64,000 bases of DNA from Bacteroidaceae bacterium (GCA_017542145.1 JAFXXQ010000047.1:124001-188000), one strand, 5' to 3'; shown: positions 16,390 to 26,666, numbered from the stretch's first letter. Notes: generated from the sequence alone by a model not told the origin. Made by a program: numbers and translations.

Positions 16390-18567
16390 ATGAAGCAGAT
16401 TCTACTATTCGCCCTTGGGCTGGCGACAGCCCTATCCACCACGGCGCAGGACGGGAAGCGCGCCATCACACTCGACGAAGCCATGAACAGCTGGCAGCTT
16501 GTCCGCCCGCGCTATCCGCAGGGAGGCTGGCAGACCGACAGCCGCGGCGCCGACATGCCCTACGACGCAGCCCGTGCCGACGACGACGGGGGCACCTTCA
16601 AGCCGGGCAAGGACGAAGCCACCTACACCCTCGAGTTCACCAATCGTCAGCGCGTATGGCGCTATGCCACACGGGGCGACTACTGGCTCGTCAACACCAC
16701 CACGGGCAAGAAGCGCCAGCTGGGAACCTCGTTGCCCAAGGCCAGCCTGATGTTCGCCAAGATTTCGCCCGACGGCAAGCAGGTGGCCTACGTCTCGAAA
16801 AACAACATCTACTTAGAGCCTTGCACCATGGACGCCACCGCCCCCATCCCCCTGACTACCGACGGCAGCGAGACAATCGTCAACGGCACCTTCGACTGGG
16901 TGTATGAGGAGGAGTTCGACTGCCGCGACGGATTCCGCTGGAGCAGCGACAGCCGCTTCATCGCCTTCTGGCAGAGCGACACCGAGGGCACAGGGTGGTT
17001 CGACATCATCAACAACGTGGACAGCATCTACCCCACCATCAACCGTTTCCCCTACCCCAAGGCCGGCACAACCAATTCAGCTGTCCGCATCGGCGTGATT
17101 GATGTGAACAACCGGGCAAGCGGGCAAGCGGACAAGTCCATCCGTTGGCTCCCCATCCCAGGCGACCAGCGCGAGAACTACCTGCCCCGCATGGAGTTCA
17201 TCCCCGGCACCAACACGCTGATGATCCAGCAGATGAACCGCGCACAGAACAGGAACGACGTCTGGACGACCACCACCGATGTGGAGGCGCCCCTCACCCT
17301 GCTCTGCACCGACACCGACGAGGCCTGGGTGGAGACGAACGACAACATCCACTGGCTGAAGGGCAACAAATACTTCATCTTCACCTCCGAACGCGACGGC
17401 TGGCGCCACCTCTACCGCGTCACGGCCGACGGCAAGAAGTGGACGTGCATCACCGAGGGCAACTACGACGTCATCAGCGAAGTGGCCTACGACGAACAGC
17501 GCGGATACATCTACTTCACCGCTGCGCCCGACGACGCCACCAACCGCTACCTCTTCCGCACACAGGTCATGGGCAAGGGCAAGGTGGAGAACATTACCGC
17601 CCAATGCCACGACGGCAAGCCCGAGGCGGGGCAGTACAGCTACAACTTCTCGCCCAACTACGACTATGCCGTCGAGAGCTATTCGTCGGCCCTCCGCGTG
17701 CCCCGCTACACGCTGGTTAAGAGCGACAAGCGCGGGCGCTGGACGGCCGACCACGTGCTGGAAGAGAACGCGGAGGCTCAGCAGGCGTGGGAAAACCTCG
17801 CCATCGGACACAAGGAGTTCGTGAAGTGCCAGGGCGGCGACCGTGAGCTGGATGCCTGGATCATCAAGCCCTACAACTTTGATCCCAAGAAAAAATATCC
17901 CGTCATCGACTTTGTCTATGGCGAGCCGGCATCGGCCACCGTGCAGAACGACCGCGGCAGCCTCTTCTGGTACTACCTGGCCAATCAGGGCTACATCATC
18001 GTCAGCGTGGAGAACCGCGGCGCCGCTGCCCCCCGAGGCAGGGAATGGCGCAAGTGCATTTACGGCGAGGTGGGCGTGGCTGCCAGCGAGGATCAGGCAC
18101 GCGGCGTCATCAGCCTCTGCCGGCAGTTTGAATGGATGGACTCAACCCGCATCGGCGTCACAGGCTGGAGCGGGGGCGGCTCGCAGACGCTCAACTGCAT
18201 GTTCCGCTACCCCGACGTTTTCAAGACAGGCGTCGCCGTGGCCTTTGTGTCGGACCAGCGTCTCTACGACACCATCTATCAGGAGCGCTACATGAACACC
18301 CCGCAGGCTAACCCCGACGGCTACTTCCGCGGCAGCCCCATCAACTTTGCCGAGGGACTCAAGGGCAGCCTGCTCCTCCTCCACGGCACAGGCGACGACA
18401 ACGTCCACTACCAGAACTGCGAGATGCTCGCCAACCGCCTCATCAGCCTCGGAAAGCGTTTCTACCAGGTGAGCTACCCCATGCGCACCCACGGCATCAG
18501 CGAGGGACGCGGCACCAGCAAGCACCTCCGCGAGACACTCATCGACTTCTTTAACAAGAATCTCTGA
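16390..18567 (+). CDS. Dipeptidyl peptidase IV family (S9B) serine peptidase
   Basis: A 725-residue exported peptidase. The third of three close ATGs (16390) gives a clean signal peptide (MKQILLFALGLATALSTTAQ). An N-terminal beta-propeller (about residues 40-480) holds 'WVYEEEFDCRDGFRWS', with the paired Glu of DPP IV enzymes that bind the substrate amino terminus. The C-terminal alpha/beta-hydrolase domain has catalytic S594 (GWSGGGS), D669 (GTGDDNVHYQ) and H701 (THGISEG). Such enzymes remove X-Pro or X-Ala dipeptides from peptides in the periplasm of asaccharolytic and gut Bacteroidales. A three-unit 8-bp repeat at 17113-17136 lies in frame ('RASGQADK') in a propeller loop. The 310-bp repeat element is directly upstream. 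Confidence 0.94.
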   Translation: MKQILLFALGLATALSTTAQDGKRAITLDEAMNSWQLVRPRYPQGGWQTDSRGADMPYDAARADDDGGTFKPGKDEATYTLEFTNRQRVWRYATRGDYWLVNTTTGKKRQLGTSLPKASLMFAKISPDGKQVAYVSKNNIYLEPCTMDATAPIPLTTDGSETIVNGTFDWVYEEEFDCRDGFRWSSDSRFIAFWQSDTEGTGWFDIINNVDSIYPTINRFPYPKAGTTNSAVRIGVIDVNNRASGQADKSIRWLPIPGDQRENYLPRMEFIPGTNTLMIQQMNRAQNRNDVWTTTTDVEAPLTLLCTDTDEAWVETNDNIHWLKGNKYFIFTSERDGWRHLYRVTADGKKWTCITEGNYDVISEVAYDEQRGYIYFTAAPDDATNRYLFRTQVMGKGKVENITAQCHDGKPEAGQYSYNFSPNYDYAVESYSSALRVPRYTLVKSDKRGRWTADHVLEENAEAQQAWENLAIGHKEFVKCQGGDRELDAWIIKPYNFDPKKKYPVIDFVYGEPASATVQNDRGSLFWYYLANQGYIIVSVENRGAAAPRGREWRKCIYGEVGVAASEDQARGVISLCRQFEWMDSTRIGVTGWSGGGSQTLNCMFRYPDVFKTGVAVAFVSDQRLYDTIYQERYMNTPQANPDGYFRGSPINFAEGLKGSLLLLHGTGDDNVHYQNCEMLANRLISLGKRFYQVSYPMRTHGISEGRGTSKHLRETLIDFFNKNL

Positions 18568-18590
18568 CATCATACTTCAGACTTCAGAAA

Positions 18591-19990
18591 ATGAAACAGA
18601 AGGCACTTTTTTTTCATTTTTCATTCTTCATTTTTCATTCATAACCTCCGTCTCCGCTCAGAGCTACATCCACGAGCAGAGCACCGGCTACGAGTGGCCC
18701 GACGACCCTGCCGTCGTCAGACATCTGAAGGCTTGGCAGGACCTCAAGTTCGGCATCATCCTCCACTGGGGCGTCTATTCCGTCCCCGGCATCTGCGAGT
18801 CGTGGACCATCACCAGCGAGGACTGGATAACCCCCGACACCACCCGCACCTACGAAGAGTATAAACAATGGTACTGGGGTCTGAGCCGCGACTTCAACCC
18901 TACCCGATTCGACCCTGCTCAATGGGCACGCGTGGCCCGCGAAGCGGGGATGAAGTACGTCGTCTTCACCACCAAGCATCACGATGGTTTCTGCCTCTTC
19001 GACTCCCACCAGACGGACTACACCGTCACCCACAGCGGCTTTGCCGGTGACCCCCGTGCGGATGTGGCACGCCACGTCTTCGATGCCTTCCGTGCCGAGG
19101 GGATGATGACGGGCTGCTACTTCTCGAAGCCCGACTGGCACAGCCCCTACTACTGGTGGCCGGCGCGAGCCACGTCGAACCGCCTCCACAACTACCCCAT
19201 CAGCCAATACCCCGAACGTTGGCAAAAGTATCGCAGCTTCGTCTATAACCAGGTGGAGGAGTTGATGACGGGCTACGGCCCCATCGACATCCTCTGGCTC
19301 GACGGCGGCTGGTGCACGGCTCCACGCGAGGATATCGGCCTCGACAGCATTGTCGATATGGCTCGCACTCACCAACCCGGCCTCATCGTCGTCGAACGTG
19401 CCTGCCCCGGAAAGCACGAGAACTACCAGACACCCGAACAGAAGATTCCCGACGGACAAATCAATACGCCGTGGGAGAGCTGCATCACCCTCACCTACGA
19501 CTGGGGCTGGACGGATCACCCCGTATTCAAATCGCCCGCTACGATACTTGCCATGCTCGCTGAAATCGTTGCCAAGGGTGGTAGCCTGCTGCTTGGCGTC
19601 GGCCCCACCCCCGAAGGATTGATTGAGGATGGCGCCGTTGAACGCCTCCAGCAAATAGGCCGTTGGCTCAACCGCAACGGCGATGCCATCTATGGCACCG
19701 TCACCACCCCCATCTACCGCAATGCCGAGGGTAACGTCTGGTTTACCGCCACCAAGGGTAATACTCAGGCACTCAATGCCATCATCGTTCGTTCCGATGA
19801 CAGTATGCCGCTGCCCGAATATGTGGAATGGGAAGGCAACACCCCGCGCCGCAAAGCAAAGCTGCGGCTCATCGATAGCGGCAAGTCTCTTCGCCACGAA
19901 GTGACTTCCGAAGGCCGCACGCGCGTATTCATCCCAGCCAACCTCCGCTCAGCCGATGCCCTCGCCTTGAGAATCAAAATTGATGATTGA
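18591..19990 (+). CDS. GH29 alpha-L-fucosidase, frameshifted at a poly-T tract in the signal peptide
   Basis: The mature protein is an exo-acting alpha-L-fucosidase of family GH29. 'LKFGIILHWGVYSVPG' and 'YVVFTTKHHDGFCLFDS' are family signatures. The nucleophile Asp lies in 'DILWLDGGW', codon at 19301. The reading frame is open back past 18593 but has no start codon there. An ATG at 18591, 23 bp after the DPP IV gene, reads MKQKALFF, then enters an eight-T tract (18607-18614) and stops at 18642-18644. One extra T would join it exactly to SFFILHFSFITSVSAQ, a normal signal peptide. The gene is thus out of frame as sequenced. Slippage, a phase-variable switch, a sequencing error or true decay all fit. 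Without repair, only a start inside the enzyme (ATG 18932) remains, which would lack the first catalytic-domain strands. Confidence 0.85.
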
Positions 19991-20006
19991 TAATTAATAA
20001 AAACCC

Positions 20007-20348
20007 ATGGCAACAATTAACGTCTATCAACAGTACTTTGAGGCCCATTGCACAGCCAATGGTGTCGAGCGCCATGCTGCAGCCGTATTCCTGATTTCCG
20101 ACTCCGACTGCGGCAACATCCGCTACGAGGCTGCCGTATCCTTCTTCCCCCACAATGCCCCCGACGACTATGCGCTCTCCTACGATGCCTACTATAGCCG
20201 CGTGCTCTACGAGGCTCCGGGACGCCGCTCCCGCAAACGAGAAGAAGTTCTCCTCCAAACTCTGAGGGATGAGATCAATGCCCTTGCAGCCGAAGCTTCT
20301 GCTGAAATTTTCTGGGACAGGCCCCTCATCGAAGCCCGCAGAGGATGA
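20007..20348 (+). CDS. Small conserved hypothetical protein
   Basis: A 113-residue, predicted cytoplasmic protein with no signal peptide, starting MATINVYQQYFEAHCTANGV. It has a beta-rich front half (with 'HAAAVFLISDSDCGNIRYEAAVSFFPHN') and a helical, charged back half. I do not recognise the family. It starts 16 bp after the fucosidase gene and is likely the last gene of that transcript. It is followed by a low-complexity GGGTTAAGGGTTAAAGG stretch and a shared terminator hairpin. Confidence 0.65.
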   Translation: MATINVYQQYFEAHCTANGVERHAAAVFLISDSDCGNIRYEAAVSFFPHNAPDDYALSYDAYYSRVLYEAPGRRSRKREEVLLQTLRDEINALAAEASAEIFWDRPLIEARRG

Positions 20349-20394
20349 AAGTGGTTCTGGGTTAAGGGTTAAAGGTTGTAGAAAGAAAAAGAAA

Positions 20395-20420
20395 AGAGAG
20401 GCGCAGAATCGCGCCTCTCT
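20395..20420 (-). terminator. Bidirectional hairpin terminator between convergent genes
   Basis: A perfect 10-bp stem (AGAGAGGCGC / GCGCCTCTCT) around a 6-nt loop lies between the stop codons of convergent genes. On the minus strand it is followed by a T-rich run, so it should end transcription of the GLUG gene. On the plus strand the tail is weaker. Confidence 0.75.
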
Positions 20421-20442
20421 TGCTTTAGAACCAGTGGCTATC

Positions 20443-23400
20443 TCACTTCACCAAGAACTTTTTGCCATTCTTGATAACCATGCCCTTGTAGCCTTCGGCA
20501 ACACGCTGGCCCTGGAGGTTATAGACAGCGCCGTTCTGGACGGGAGCAGCTACCTTCTCAACCTCAGGAAGTGCAATGCCCGTGGCGAAGCCCTGCAGCA
20601 CCTGCAGAACAGGATAGCCGTAACCAGTCTTGTCCATCTCCCAGATGTGGCGGAAGTCCCAGCCAATGTCTTCGTAAGTTTCCTGCTTCTTCATAGCATC
20701 AGCAGGCAACTCAACTTCGGGAGTATAATCGGTATCCTCGACATCGTTGCCGATGATAGGCCATACATATTTGTCGTTGTTGAGAGCGTCGATGGTAGCA
20801 TCAGCATTACGGATATTCTCGTAGAAGTCAAGACGAGCGTTGCCGGAGAACTCTTCATTCCACGACGGGCCGTTACCACCGATGAAGGGACCTGCAACGT
20901 TACCGTCGGTACCGCCGTCGGAGTGGCTGATAACATCACCGATGGAGACGCAGTTGGTGATCCAGATCTTGGTGTCGGCTTTGTCAACAAGACCGATGAA
21001 GCCGCCAGCCCAGCCACGATGCCAGATATAGACGCTACCTGCGAAGTAGTCGTTCTTGAAGACGATGGTGTCGCCCTGGTTCGTAGTAGCGGAGATACCG
21101 CCAGCCTGACTGTAAGCATAGACGTTCACATGAGCATAGCTGTTGGTGATACGGCTGACACCGCTGGTACGTCCGATGAGTCCACCGACGTGGTCATGGC
21201 CATTGATGAAGCCGCTGAGAGCGACCTGATCAACTGTGGTGCTCTCGCACTCGCCGATAAGGCCACCCACCTGGTTACGGTCGGGAGCGTTGATGGTAAC
21301 ATTGCTGACGCCGAGGTTTTTGATGGTAGCACCCCTTGTATAGCGGAACACACCCACCTTGTTATTACCGTCGTCATTGATGGTAATGCCGCTAAGGGTA
21401 TGGCCGTTACCGTCGAAGGTACCCGTGAAGGGTTCGGTAGGACTACCGATACCGGGGAATTCAACATCCGTCAGGTCGAGGTTTGCCATCAGTTTGTAGT
21501 TACCGACGGAGCTGCGGAACAGACGCTTAAAGTCATCGACAGTCTTAATTTCCACGTCACCAGCCTGATCAATATAGACGCTGAACTGGGCCGGATCGGA
21601 ATTGTCAAAGACTTCCTGGATATCCTCATCGAAAGCAACGTTGATAACCACGTCACCCGTGCCGCCGAAGCCACCGGTAGCATCGCCCACATAGAGGAGG
21701 CCGAGGTCGGGATAATAGGTAGCCATTTCCTCGCCGCTGGCAATGGAGATGTCAAGTTTCTGGCCAAAGGAACCGTGGATGCTACCCAGATTGAGGAATT
21801 CATCGCCCGTTTCCCAGATGAGCTTAGCATTAGTAGGAATGTCATAGATGCGTGTGGGCAGCTTGACTTCAGACTCAATCATCCAAATCAGGACGGGATA
21901 AGCCTTGCCCTCAGTATCGGGATAGAAGCTCCAGACACCACCGAGATCCCAACCCAGAGTATTCTCGTAGAAGTCCTCGGTACGGGCTTCCTCATCAGTA
22001 GCATCGGCACCCATTTCGTCGTTAGGATCGTTGTTGAATTCGCTCAAATCAGAGGTGAAGCCATAGCCGGCACTTGCAGCACCGATACCCGTTGTGGCGA
22101 GTGACCAGTTGTTCTCCAGGAGAGCAACACGGCCGTACTTATTGGCAACACGGTTGAACTGGCAGCCGCTGGAACCACCCCAGTTGTGGGATGCCCACAG
22201 AGCGTTGTTCTTGATGATGGTGAGCACGCCTTCGCTATCGACCAAGCTACTGGCAACACCCGAGTTGGTGTAACCGCAATCAATCGTGCCCGAGAAGAGA
22301 CAGTTTTCAATCGTACCACCATTGATAACACCGGAGATACCGCTAGCCTGATACTCACGGCTGTAGATTTCAGCATCGGAGAAGCAGTCGCGGACTACAC
22401 CAGCAATGGTATCGCCGCTAATAACCTCCCAGTTGACGTCACCCGTAATGGCAGCCGTATGATCACGACCCTCGATGTAGGACCCGACAACGGCACATTG
22501 CTCGACGGTACCGCCATAGATGCGTCCGACAATACCAGCCACGTTAGCATCGCCATTCAGATTAGCGTTAATCAGACCCACGTGATGGACGTAGCCACCT
22601 GCACCAAGCAGGTTGACAAGACCGAGGTTGCTGCGGCTGGTTTTCGAATACGAGAAGTTGTAGATCCAGTGTCCGTCGCCGTCGAACTCGCCTCTGTAGC
22701 GATCACCGCTGCCGATACCACTGAATTCTATGCCCTCCATGTCAATGTCGTTCACCAAACGAGCGTTAAGGTCGTACGTTCCATCAACCTCCATACGACT
22801 GGCAAAGTAAGCAAGATCCTTACCGGTCTCCAAGAGCCAGAAGCCATCCTCGACAAGAGGCTCGTTCTCAGCCTTACCGCAGTGGATACAGTAGCCATCC
22901 TCATACTCGTGGATGCCTGTAGCTTCCTTGCCGCTGGGCTCAGTCTTGTAGCCACCACAGATGGAGCAGAAATAGGTGATATAACCATCCTGACGGCATG
23001 TAGGCTCAGTCTCTATAGGGCTGCCCCATTCGTGCTCATGAGTCTGGCCATTGGGATGGAACTCGCTGACCTGCATAAAGCCACCGCCCCACACTTTCTC
23101 GATAGTGATGCGGAAATACTCGAACTTCTCCGAAGCAGGGCAGGCGAATTCGAACGGCGTGAAGTCAACGTCCTGCAGCACGGCATCATCGAAGACATGA
23201 TCGATGACGGTCCAGTTCTCGTAGTCGTTGGAACCTTCAATCAGCCAGTTCTGAGGGTTACGGCCTTTGTAGACGGAGTTGTCGTTAGCCGTGTAGATGG
23301 TGTAGCCAATCAGCGACACGGGCTCTGAGGCCTGAATGATGACCCACGTGGGCAGTGAGCCGGTACCCAGCTTGGTAGCCGTCTCGCCATCGCAGAACAT

Positions 23401-23550
23401 GACGGAGCCTTCAGCACCTTCGACGGGGCCGTCGATTGCTGAATAGGAGACGCCAGTCAATTCGTCAACCCATTCGCCAGCCTTAGCTCCCAAACTCGGC
23501 AACAGCATGGCTGCTGCCAACAGGAATGAGTAAATCTTTGTTCTTCTCAT
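20443..23550 (-). CDS. Large secreted GLUG-repeat surface protein with discoidin-like domain and sorting-like tail
   Basis: About 1035 residues from the ATG at 23550, which gives the signal peptide MRRTKIYSFLLAAAMLLPSLGAKA. Next comes a discoidin-like (F5/8-type) domain, roughly residues 25-165. A short segment follows with two CxxC pairs ('YFCSICGG' and 'GYCIHCGK'), as in bacterial surface repeats. Two long blocks carry GLUG-type motifs ('VGGLIGRTSG', 'NVAGIVGRIYGG'), predicted to form a beta-solenoid. The tail is 'VYNLQGQRV...KGMVIKNGKKFLVK'. Such proteins are usually adhesins or glycan-binding surface proteins. Copy 2 of the 310-bp element lies just upstream in the same relative orientation as copy 1 before the DPP IV gene. 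A -7 box (TACCTTTG, 23601-23608) precedes it. Confidence 0.85.
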   Translation of the reverse strand: MRRTKIYSFLLAAAMLLPSLGAKAGEWVDELTGVSYSAIDGPVEGAEGSVMFCDGETATKLGTGSLPTWVIIQASEPVSLIGYTIYTANDNSVYKGRNPQNWLIEGSNDYENWTVIDHVFDDAVLQDVDFTPFEFACPASEKFEYFRITIEKVWGGGFMQVSEFHPNGQTHEHEWGSPIETEPTCRQDGYITYFCSICGGYKTEPSGKEATGIHEYEDGYCIHCGKAENEPLVEDGFWLLETGKDLAYFASRMEVDGTYDLNARLVNDIDMEGIEFSGIGSGDRYRGEFDGDGHWIYNFSYSKTSRSNLGLVNLLGAGGYVHHVGLINANLNGDANVAGIVGRIYGGTVEQCAVVGSYIEGRDHTAAITGDVNWEVISGDTIAGVVRDCFSDAEIYSREYQASGISGVINGGTIENCLFSGTIDCGYTNSGVASSLVDSEGVLTIIKNNALWASHNWGGSSGCQFNRVANKYGRVALLENNWSLATTGIGAASAGYGFTSDLSEFNNDPNDEMGADATDEEARTEDFYENTLGWDLGGVWSFYPDTEGKAYPVLIWMIESEVKLPTRIYDIPTNAKLIWETGDEFLNLGSIHGSFGQKLDISIASGEEMATYYPDLGLLYVGDATGGFGGTGDVVINVAFDEDIQEVFDNSDPAQFSVYIDQAGDVEIKTVDDFKRLFRSSVGNYKLMANLDLTDVEFPGIGSPTEPFTGTFDGNGHTLSGITINDDGNNKVGVFRYTRGATIKNLGVSNVTINAPDRNQVGGLIGECESTTVDQVALSGFINGHDHVGGLIGRTSGVSRITNSYAHVNVYAYSQAGGISATTNQGDTIVFKNDYFAGSVYIWHRGWAGGFIGLVDKADTKIWITNCVSIGDVISHSDGGTDGNVAGPFIGGNGPSWNEEFSGNARLDFYENIRNADATIDALNNDKYVWPIIGNDVEDTDYTPEVELPADAMKKQETYEDIGWDFRHIWEMDKTGYGYPVLQVLQGFATGIALPEVEKVAAPVQNGAVYNLQGQRVAEGYKGMVIKNGKKFLVK

Positions 23551-23600
23551 AACATTTGGAATAGAATTAATACTAAAAATTAAAAAAAACATTTTGCGCA

Positions 23601-23608
23601 CAAAGGTA
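23601..23608 (-). promoter_or_regulatory. -7 box upstream of the GLUG protein gene
   Basis: TACCTTTG on the minus strand, 50 bp before the start at 23550. A TTTTG lies about 23 bp further upstream, slightly more than the usual spacing. Confidence 0.55.
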
Positions 23609-23742
23609 CGGACTTTCTTTTGAAAAAAAAACAAAACACCATTTTTTCTTTAAAACTAGAAGCTAAAACCGAAACCTTTCAAACCATGCACCCTGGTGGA
23701 GCATTTCTCAAAAGGGTTTGGTTTTAGATAATGCTTTTTTTT

Positions 23743-24049
23743 TATTATCCGCAAAGACACACCTATTTTTATTCGTAGGAGGGGCTTTTGGGGATTTGCG
23801 TTACAAAGATACAACATGCCGGTTGCCGTTTTCCCCACTTCGCCCCATGAGGTGTTCTCGTTGCGTTCTGTACTATCTCTTAGGGCATGGCCTCCTGTTT
23901 CCGGTATTGCTCTTCCACAGCCCAGTGGAATAAAATGCCAGCCCAATGGAATAAAATGCCAGCCCAATGGACCGGGAACACAGCCCACTGGAACAGCTGC
24001 GCCCTATGGTCGGCATGGATTCTGTATCCATCGTCCGAACCTTCAGGGG
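23743..24049 (-). repeat. ~310-bp repeat element, copy 2 (inverted relative to copy 1)
   Basis: The reverse complement of this stretch follows copy 1 (15978-16290) almost throughout, including the 21-bp-phased array (about 23919-24001), the small palindrome, and the TATCTTTG box pointing toward the downstream gene. It fills most of the 530-bp gap between aspS and the GLUG gene. Similarity fades near 24050 on one side and near 23743 on the other. No coding capacity that I can support. Confidence 0.85.
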
Positions 24050-24080
24050 GTATTTTGGCAAATTCTCTTTTTTTTCCCTT

Positions 24081-25835
24081 TTAATCCTTCAAGTCAACCT
24101 TGATTTGGAGTTCCTCAAACTGCACGGGATCGAGGGGTCCCGGAGCGCCAAGCATAACATCACGTCCCTGGTTGTTCTTCGGGAAGGCGATGCAGTCGCG
24201 AATGCTATCGAGTCCTGCAAAGAGGCTCACGAGACGGTCCAGTCCGTAGGCAAGACCTCCGTGGGGCGGCGCACCGAACTTGAAGGCGTTCATCAAGAAG
24301 CCGAACTTCGTCTGTGCCTGCTCGGGCGAGAAGCCGAGGATCTCGAAAATCTTCTGCTGCAGCTGGGCGTCATGGATACGAATGGAGCCTCCACCCACTT
24401 CCACACCGTTGATAACCATGTCGTAGGCATTGGCACGGACAATGGCAGGATTGGTGTCAAGCAGAGGAATGTCCTCAGGCTTCGGCGAGGTGAACGGATG
24501 ATGCATGGCCATGAGGCGCTGTTCCTCATCGCTCCACTCATACATGGGGAAGTCGATAACCCAAAGACATGAGAACTTGTCCTTCGGACGGAGGCCGAGC
24601 TGCTCGCCCACGTAGAGACGCAGTTCGTTCAGCTGCTTGCGGGTCTTCATGGCATCGCTGCCGCTGAGGATGAGGATGAGGTCGCCTGGTTCGGCACCAA
24701 AGGCCATCTTCATCTGCTGCAGCACCTCCTGCGAGTAGAACTTATCGACGCTGGACTTCACCGTGCCGTCAGCTTCGACGCGGGCATAGACCAAGCCCTT
24801 GGCGCCCACCTGCGGACGGCGCACATAATCCGTCAGCTGGTCAATCTGCTTGCGGGTATAGCCGGCTGCGCCCTTGGCACAGATGCCGCCTATATAGGCA
24901 GCCTCGTCGAAAACGCCAAAGCCGTAGCCCTTCAACACATCCATCAGCTCCACGAAGCGCATACCAAAGCGCGTATCGGGTTTGTCAGAGCCATAGTACT
25001 TCATGGCATCAGCCCACGTCATACGCGGCAACGTAGGCAGGTCGAGATCGAGGATGGATTTGAAAAGATGGCGTATCATGCCCTCAAACATCTGTAAGAT
25101 GTCCTCCTGCTCGACGAACGACATTTCGCAGTCCACCTGAGTAAACTCCGGCTGGCGGTCGGCGCGCAAGTCCTCGTCGCGGAAGCACTTCACAATCTGG
25201 AAGTAGCGGTCGAAGCCGCTCACCATCAGTAGCTGCTTCAGCGTCTGGGGGCTCTGCGGCAGGGCATAGAACTGCCCAGGGTTCATGCGGCTAGGCACCA
25301 CGAAATCGCGTGCGCCCTCAGGTGTGCTATTTACCAGCACAGGCGTCTCCACTTCCAGAAATCCCTGCCCGTCAAGATAGCGGCGCACTTCGAAGGCCAC
25401 CTTGTGGCGCAACTCCAGATTCTTGCGTACGGCGGTACGGCGCAAATCCAGATAGCGGTATTTCATGCGGAGGTCGTCACCTCCATCTGTGTTGTCCTCA
25501 ATAGTGAAGGGGGGTGTGACAGAGACATTCAGCACCGTCAGCCCATCGACGATGATTTCCACATCACCCGTAGGCAGGTTGGCGTTTTTACTATGCCGTT
25601 CGCTAACGACACCCGTAGCTTGGATGACGAACTCGCGCCCCAGACGGTTGGCCTGCTCGCACAATGCCGCGTCGCGTTCCTCATTAAATACCAGTTGAGT
25701 GATTCCATAGCGGTCTCGCAAGTCCACAAACGTCATACCACCCATTTTACGGGTCCGCTGCACCCACCCGGCAAGCGTCACTTTCTCTCCTGCATTGGCA
25801 AGCCGAAGCTCGCCACACGTTCTTGTTCTGTACAT
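24081..25835 (-). CDS. aspS: Aspartyl-tRNA synthetase
   Basis: A 584-residue class II synthetase of the bacterial AspRS type. The N-terminal OB-fold anticodon-binding domain begins [19 protein letters not shown]. Motif 2 is in '[18 protein letters not shown]'. The GAD insertion domain is in the middle, and motif 3 is '[15 protein letters not shown]' near the C-terminus. It charges tRNA-Asp in the cytoplasm. The frame extends 41 codons upstream, but I chose the ATG at 25835 because it begins the conserved domain and lies just downstream of a perfect promoter (25875-25906). Intact. Confidence 0.97.
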   Translation of the reverse strand: MYRTRTCGELRLANAGEKVTLAGWVQRTRKMGGMTFVDLRDRYGITQLVFNEERDAALCEQANRLGREFVIQATGVVSERHSKNANLPTGDVEIIVDGLTVLNVSVTPPFTIEDNTDGGDDLRMKYRYLDLRRTAVRKNLELRHKVAFEVRRYLDGQGFLEVETPVLVNSTPEGARDFVVPSRMNPGQFYALPQSPQTLKQLLMVSGFDRYFQIVKCFRDEDLRADRQPEFTQVDCEMSFVEQEDILQMFEGMIRHLFKSILDLDLPTLPRMTWADAMKYYGSDKPDTRFGMRFVELMDVLKGYGFGVFDEAAYIGGICAKGAAGYTRKQIDQLTDYVRRPQVGAKGLVYARVEADGTVKSSVDKFYSQEVLQQMKMAFGAEPGDLILILSGSDAMKTRKQLNELRLYVGEQLGLRPKDKFSCLWVIDFPMYEWSDEEQRLMAMHHPFTSPKPEDIPLLDTNPAIVRANAYDMVINGVEVGGGSIRIHDAQLQQKIFEILGFSPEQAQTKFGFLMNAFKFGAPPHGGLAYGLDRLVSLFAGLDSIRDCIAFPKNNQGRDVMLGAPGPLDPVQFEELQIKVDLKD

Positions 25836-25874
25836 TTTCTTTATATATAAATAAGGTATGTCAATTTCAGGGTA

Positions 25875-25906
25875 CAAAATTACAGCAAGGTGAGGGAAAT
25901 ACCAAA
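25875..25906 (-). promoter_or_regulatory. Promoter of aspS
   Basis: Minus strand TTTG (25903-25906), 20 bp, then TAATTTTG (25875-25882). The expected start site leaves a leader of about 35 nt before the ATG at 25835. It rules out the longer aspS reading frame start. Confidence 0.82.
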
Positions 25907-25915
25907 AAAAAACTG

Positions 25916-25923
25916 TATTTTTG
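25916..25923 (+). promoter_or_regulatory. -7 box upstream of the AlkD-like gene
   Basis: TATTTTTG lies 21 bp before the ATG at 25945, back to back with the aspS promoter. No TTTG at the right distance upstream. Confidence 0.5.
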
Positions 25924-25944
25924 CACACGAAAACAATTTGTCCC

Positions 25945-26661
25945 ATGACAACCGACATTCCGAAACGCCTCCAAGCCTTGTCCGATGCCGACTATGCGGT
26001 GTTCCAGCGCAAGTTGCTGCCCACCATCAGTTCCGAGCGCATCATCGGCGTGCGCACTCCTGCCTTGCGCGGCCTGGCAAAAGAAATGCTGAAAGAGGGT
26101 GAGGCAGATGACTTTCTCGCCACGCTCCCCCACCCGACATTCGACGAGAACCAGCTGCATGCCTTCATCCTCTCCGAAATGAAAAACTTTCCCCGCTGCC
26201 TCAGCGAGGTGGAACGCTTCCTCCCCCATGTGGATAACTGGGCCACATGCGACCAGCTCTCGCCCAAGAGTTTCCGACGCCACGCATCGGAAATACTCCC
26301 CCATATAGGGGTTAGCGTTGAAGGGTTAGCGGTTGGCGGATGGTTGCAGAGCCCTCACGAATTTACCGTGCGCTTCGGCATTGGCATGCTGATGCAGCAC
26401 TTCCTTGACGACGACACCTTCGTCCCGTGCTACCTCGATGCCGTAGCTGCCATCCGTCGCGACGAGTATTATATCCGCATGATGCAGGCGTGGTACTTTG
26501 CCACAGCCCTGGCCAAGCAGTACGATGCCACGTTGCCTATCCTCACCACACGCCGCCTTGACCCCTGGACACATAATCGCACCATCCAAAAAGCTATCGA
26601 GAGCTTTCGCATCATCTCCGAACAGAAAGCAGCGCTACGTACCCTAAAAGTAAAAAGTTAG
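25945..26661 (+). CDS. AlkD-like DNA alkylation repair protein
   Basis: A 238-residue all-helical HEAT-like protein of the DNA alkylation repair (AlkD, COG4912) family, with no signal peptide. Conserved-looking stretches include '[16 protein letters not shown]', '[16 protein letters not shown]' and '[15 protein letters not shown]'. AlkD enzymes are glycosylases that excise bulky or positively charged alkylated bases. A TTG at 25921 is in frame but overlaps the -7 box, so the ATG at 25945 is the start. A low-complexity GGGTTAGCGTTGAAGGGTTA stretch near 26310-26338 is in frame (encoding '[10 protein letters not shown]'), apparently a tolerated insertion in a helix-helix loop. The next gene, an O6-alkylguanine transferase, starts 5 bp later, making a small alkylation-repair operon. 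Confidence 0.88.
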   Translation: MTTDIPKRLQALSDADYAVFQRKLLPTISSERIIGVRTPALRGLAKEMLKEGEADDFLATLPHPTFDENQLHAFILSEMKNFPRCLSEVERFLPHVDNWATCDQLSPKSFRRHASEILPHIGVSVEGLAVGGWLQSPHEFTVRFGIGMLMQHFLDDDTFVPCYLDAVAAIRRDEYYIRMMQAWYFATALAKQYDATLPILTTRRLDPWTHNRTIQKAIESFRIISEQKAALRTLKVKS

Positions 26662-26666
26662 GCAAG

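Noticed and set aside
20269..22104. Long plus-strand open frame opposite the GLUG protein gene
   Set aside because: It crosses the terminator hairpin and the gene boundary, and shows no domain. The minus-strand protein has a signal peptide, GLUG repeats and a tail.
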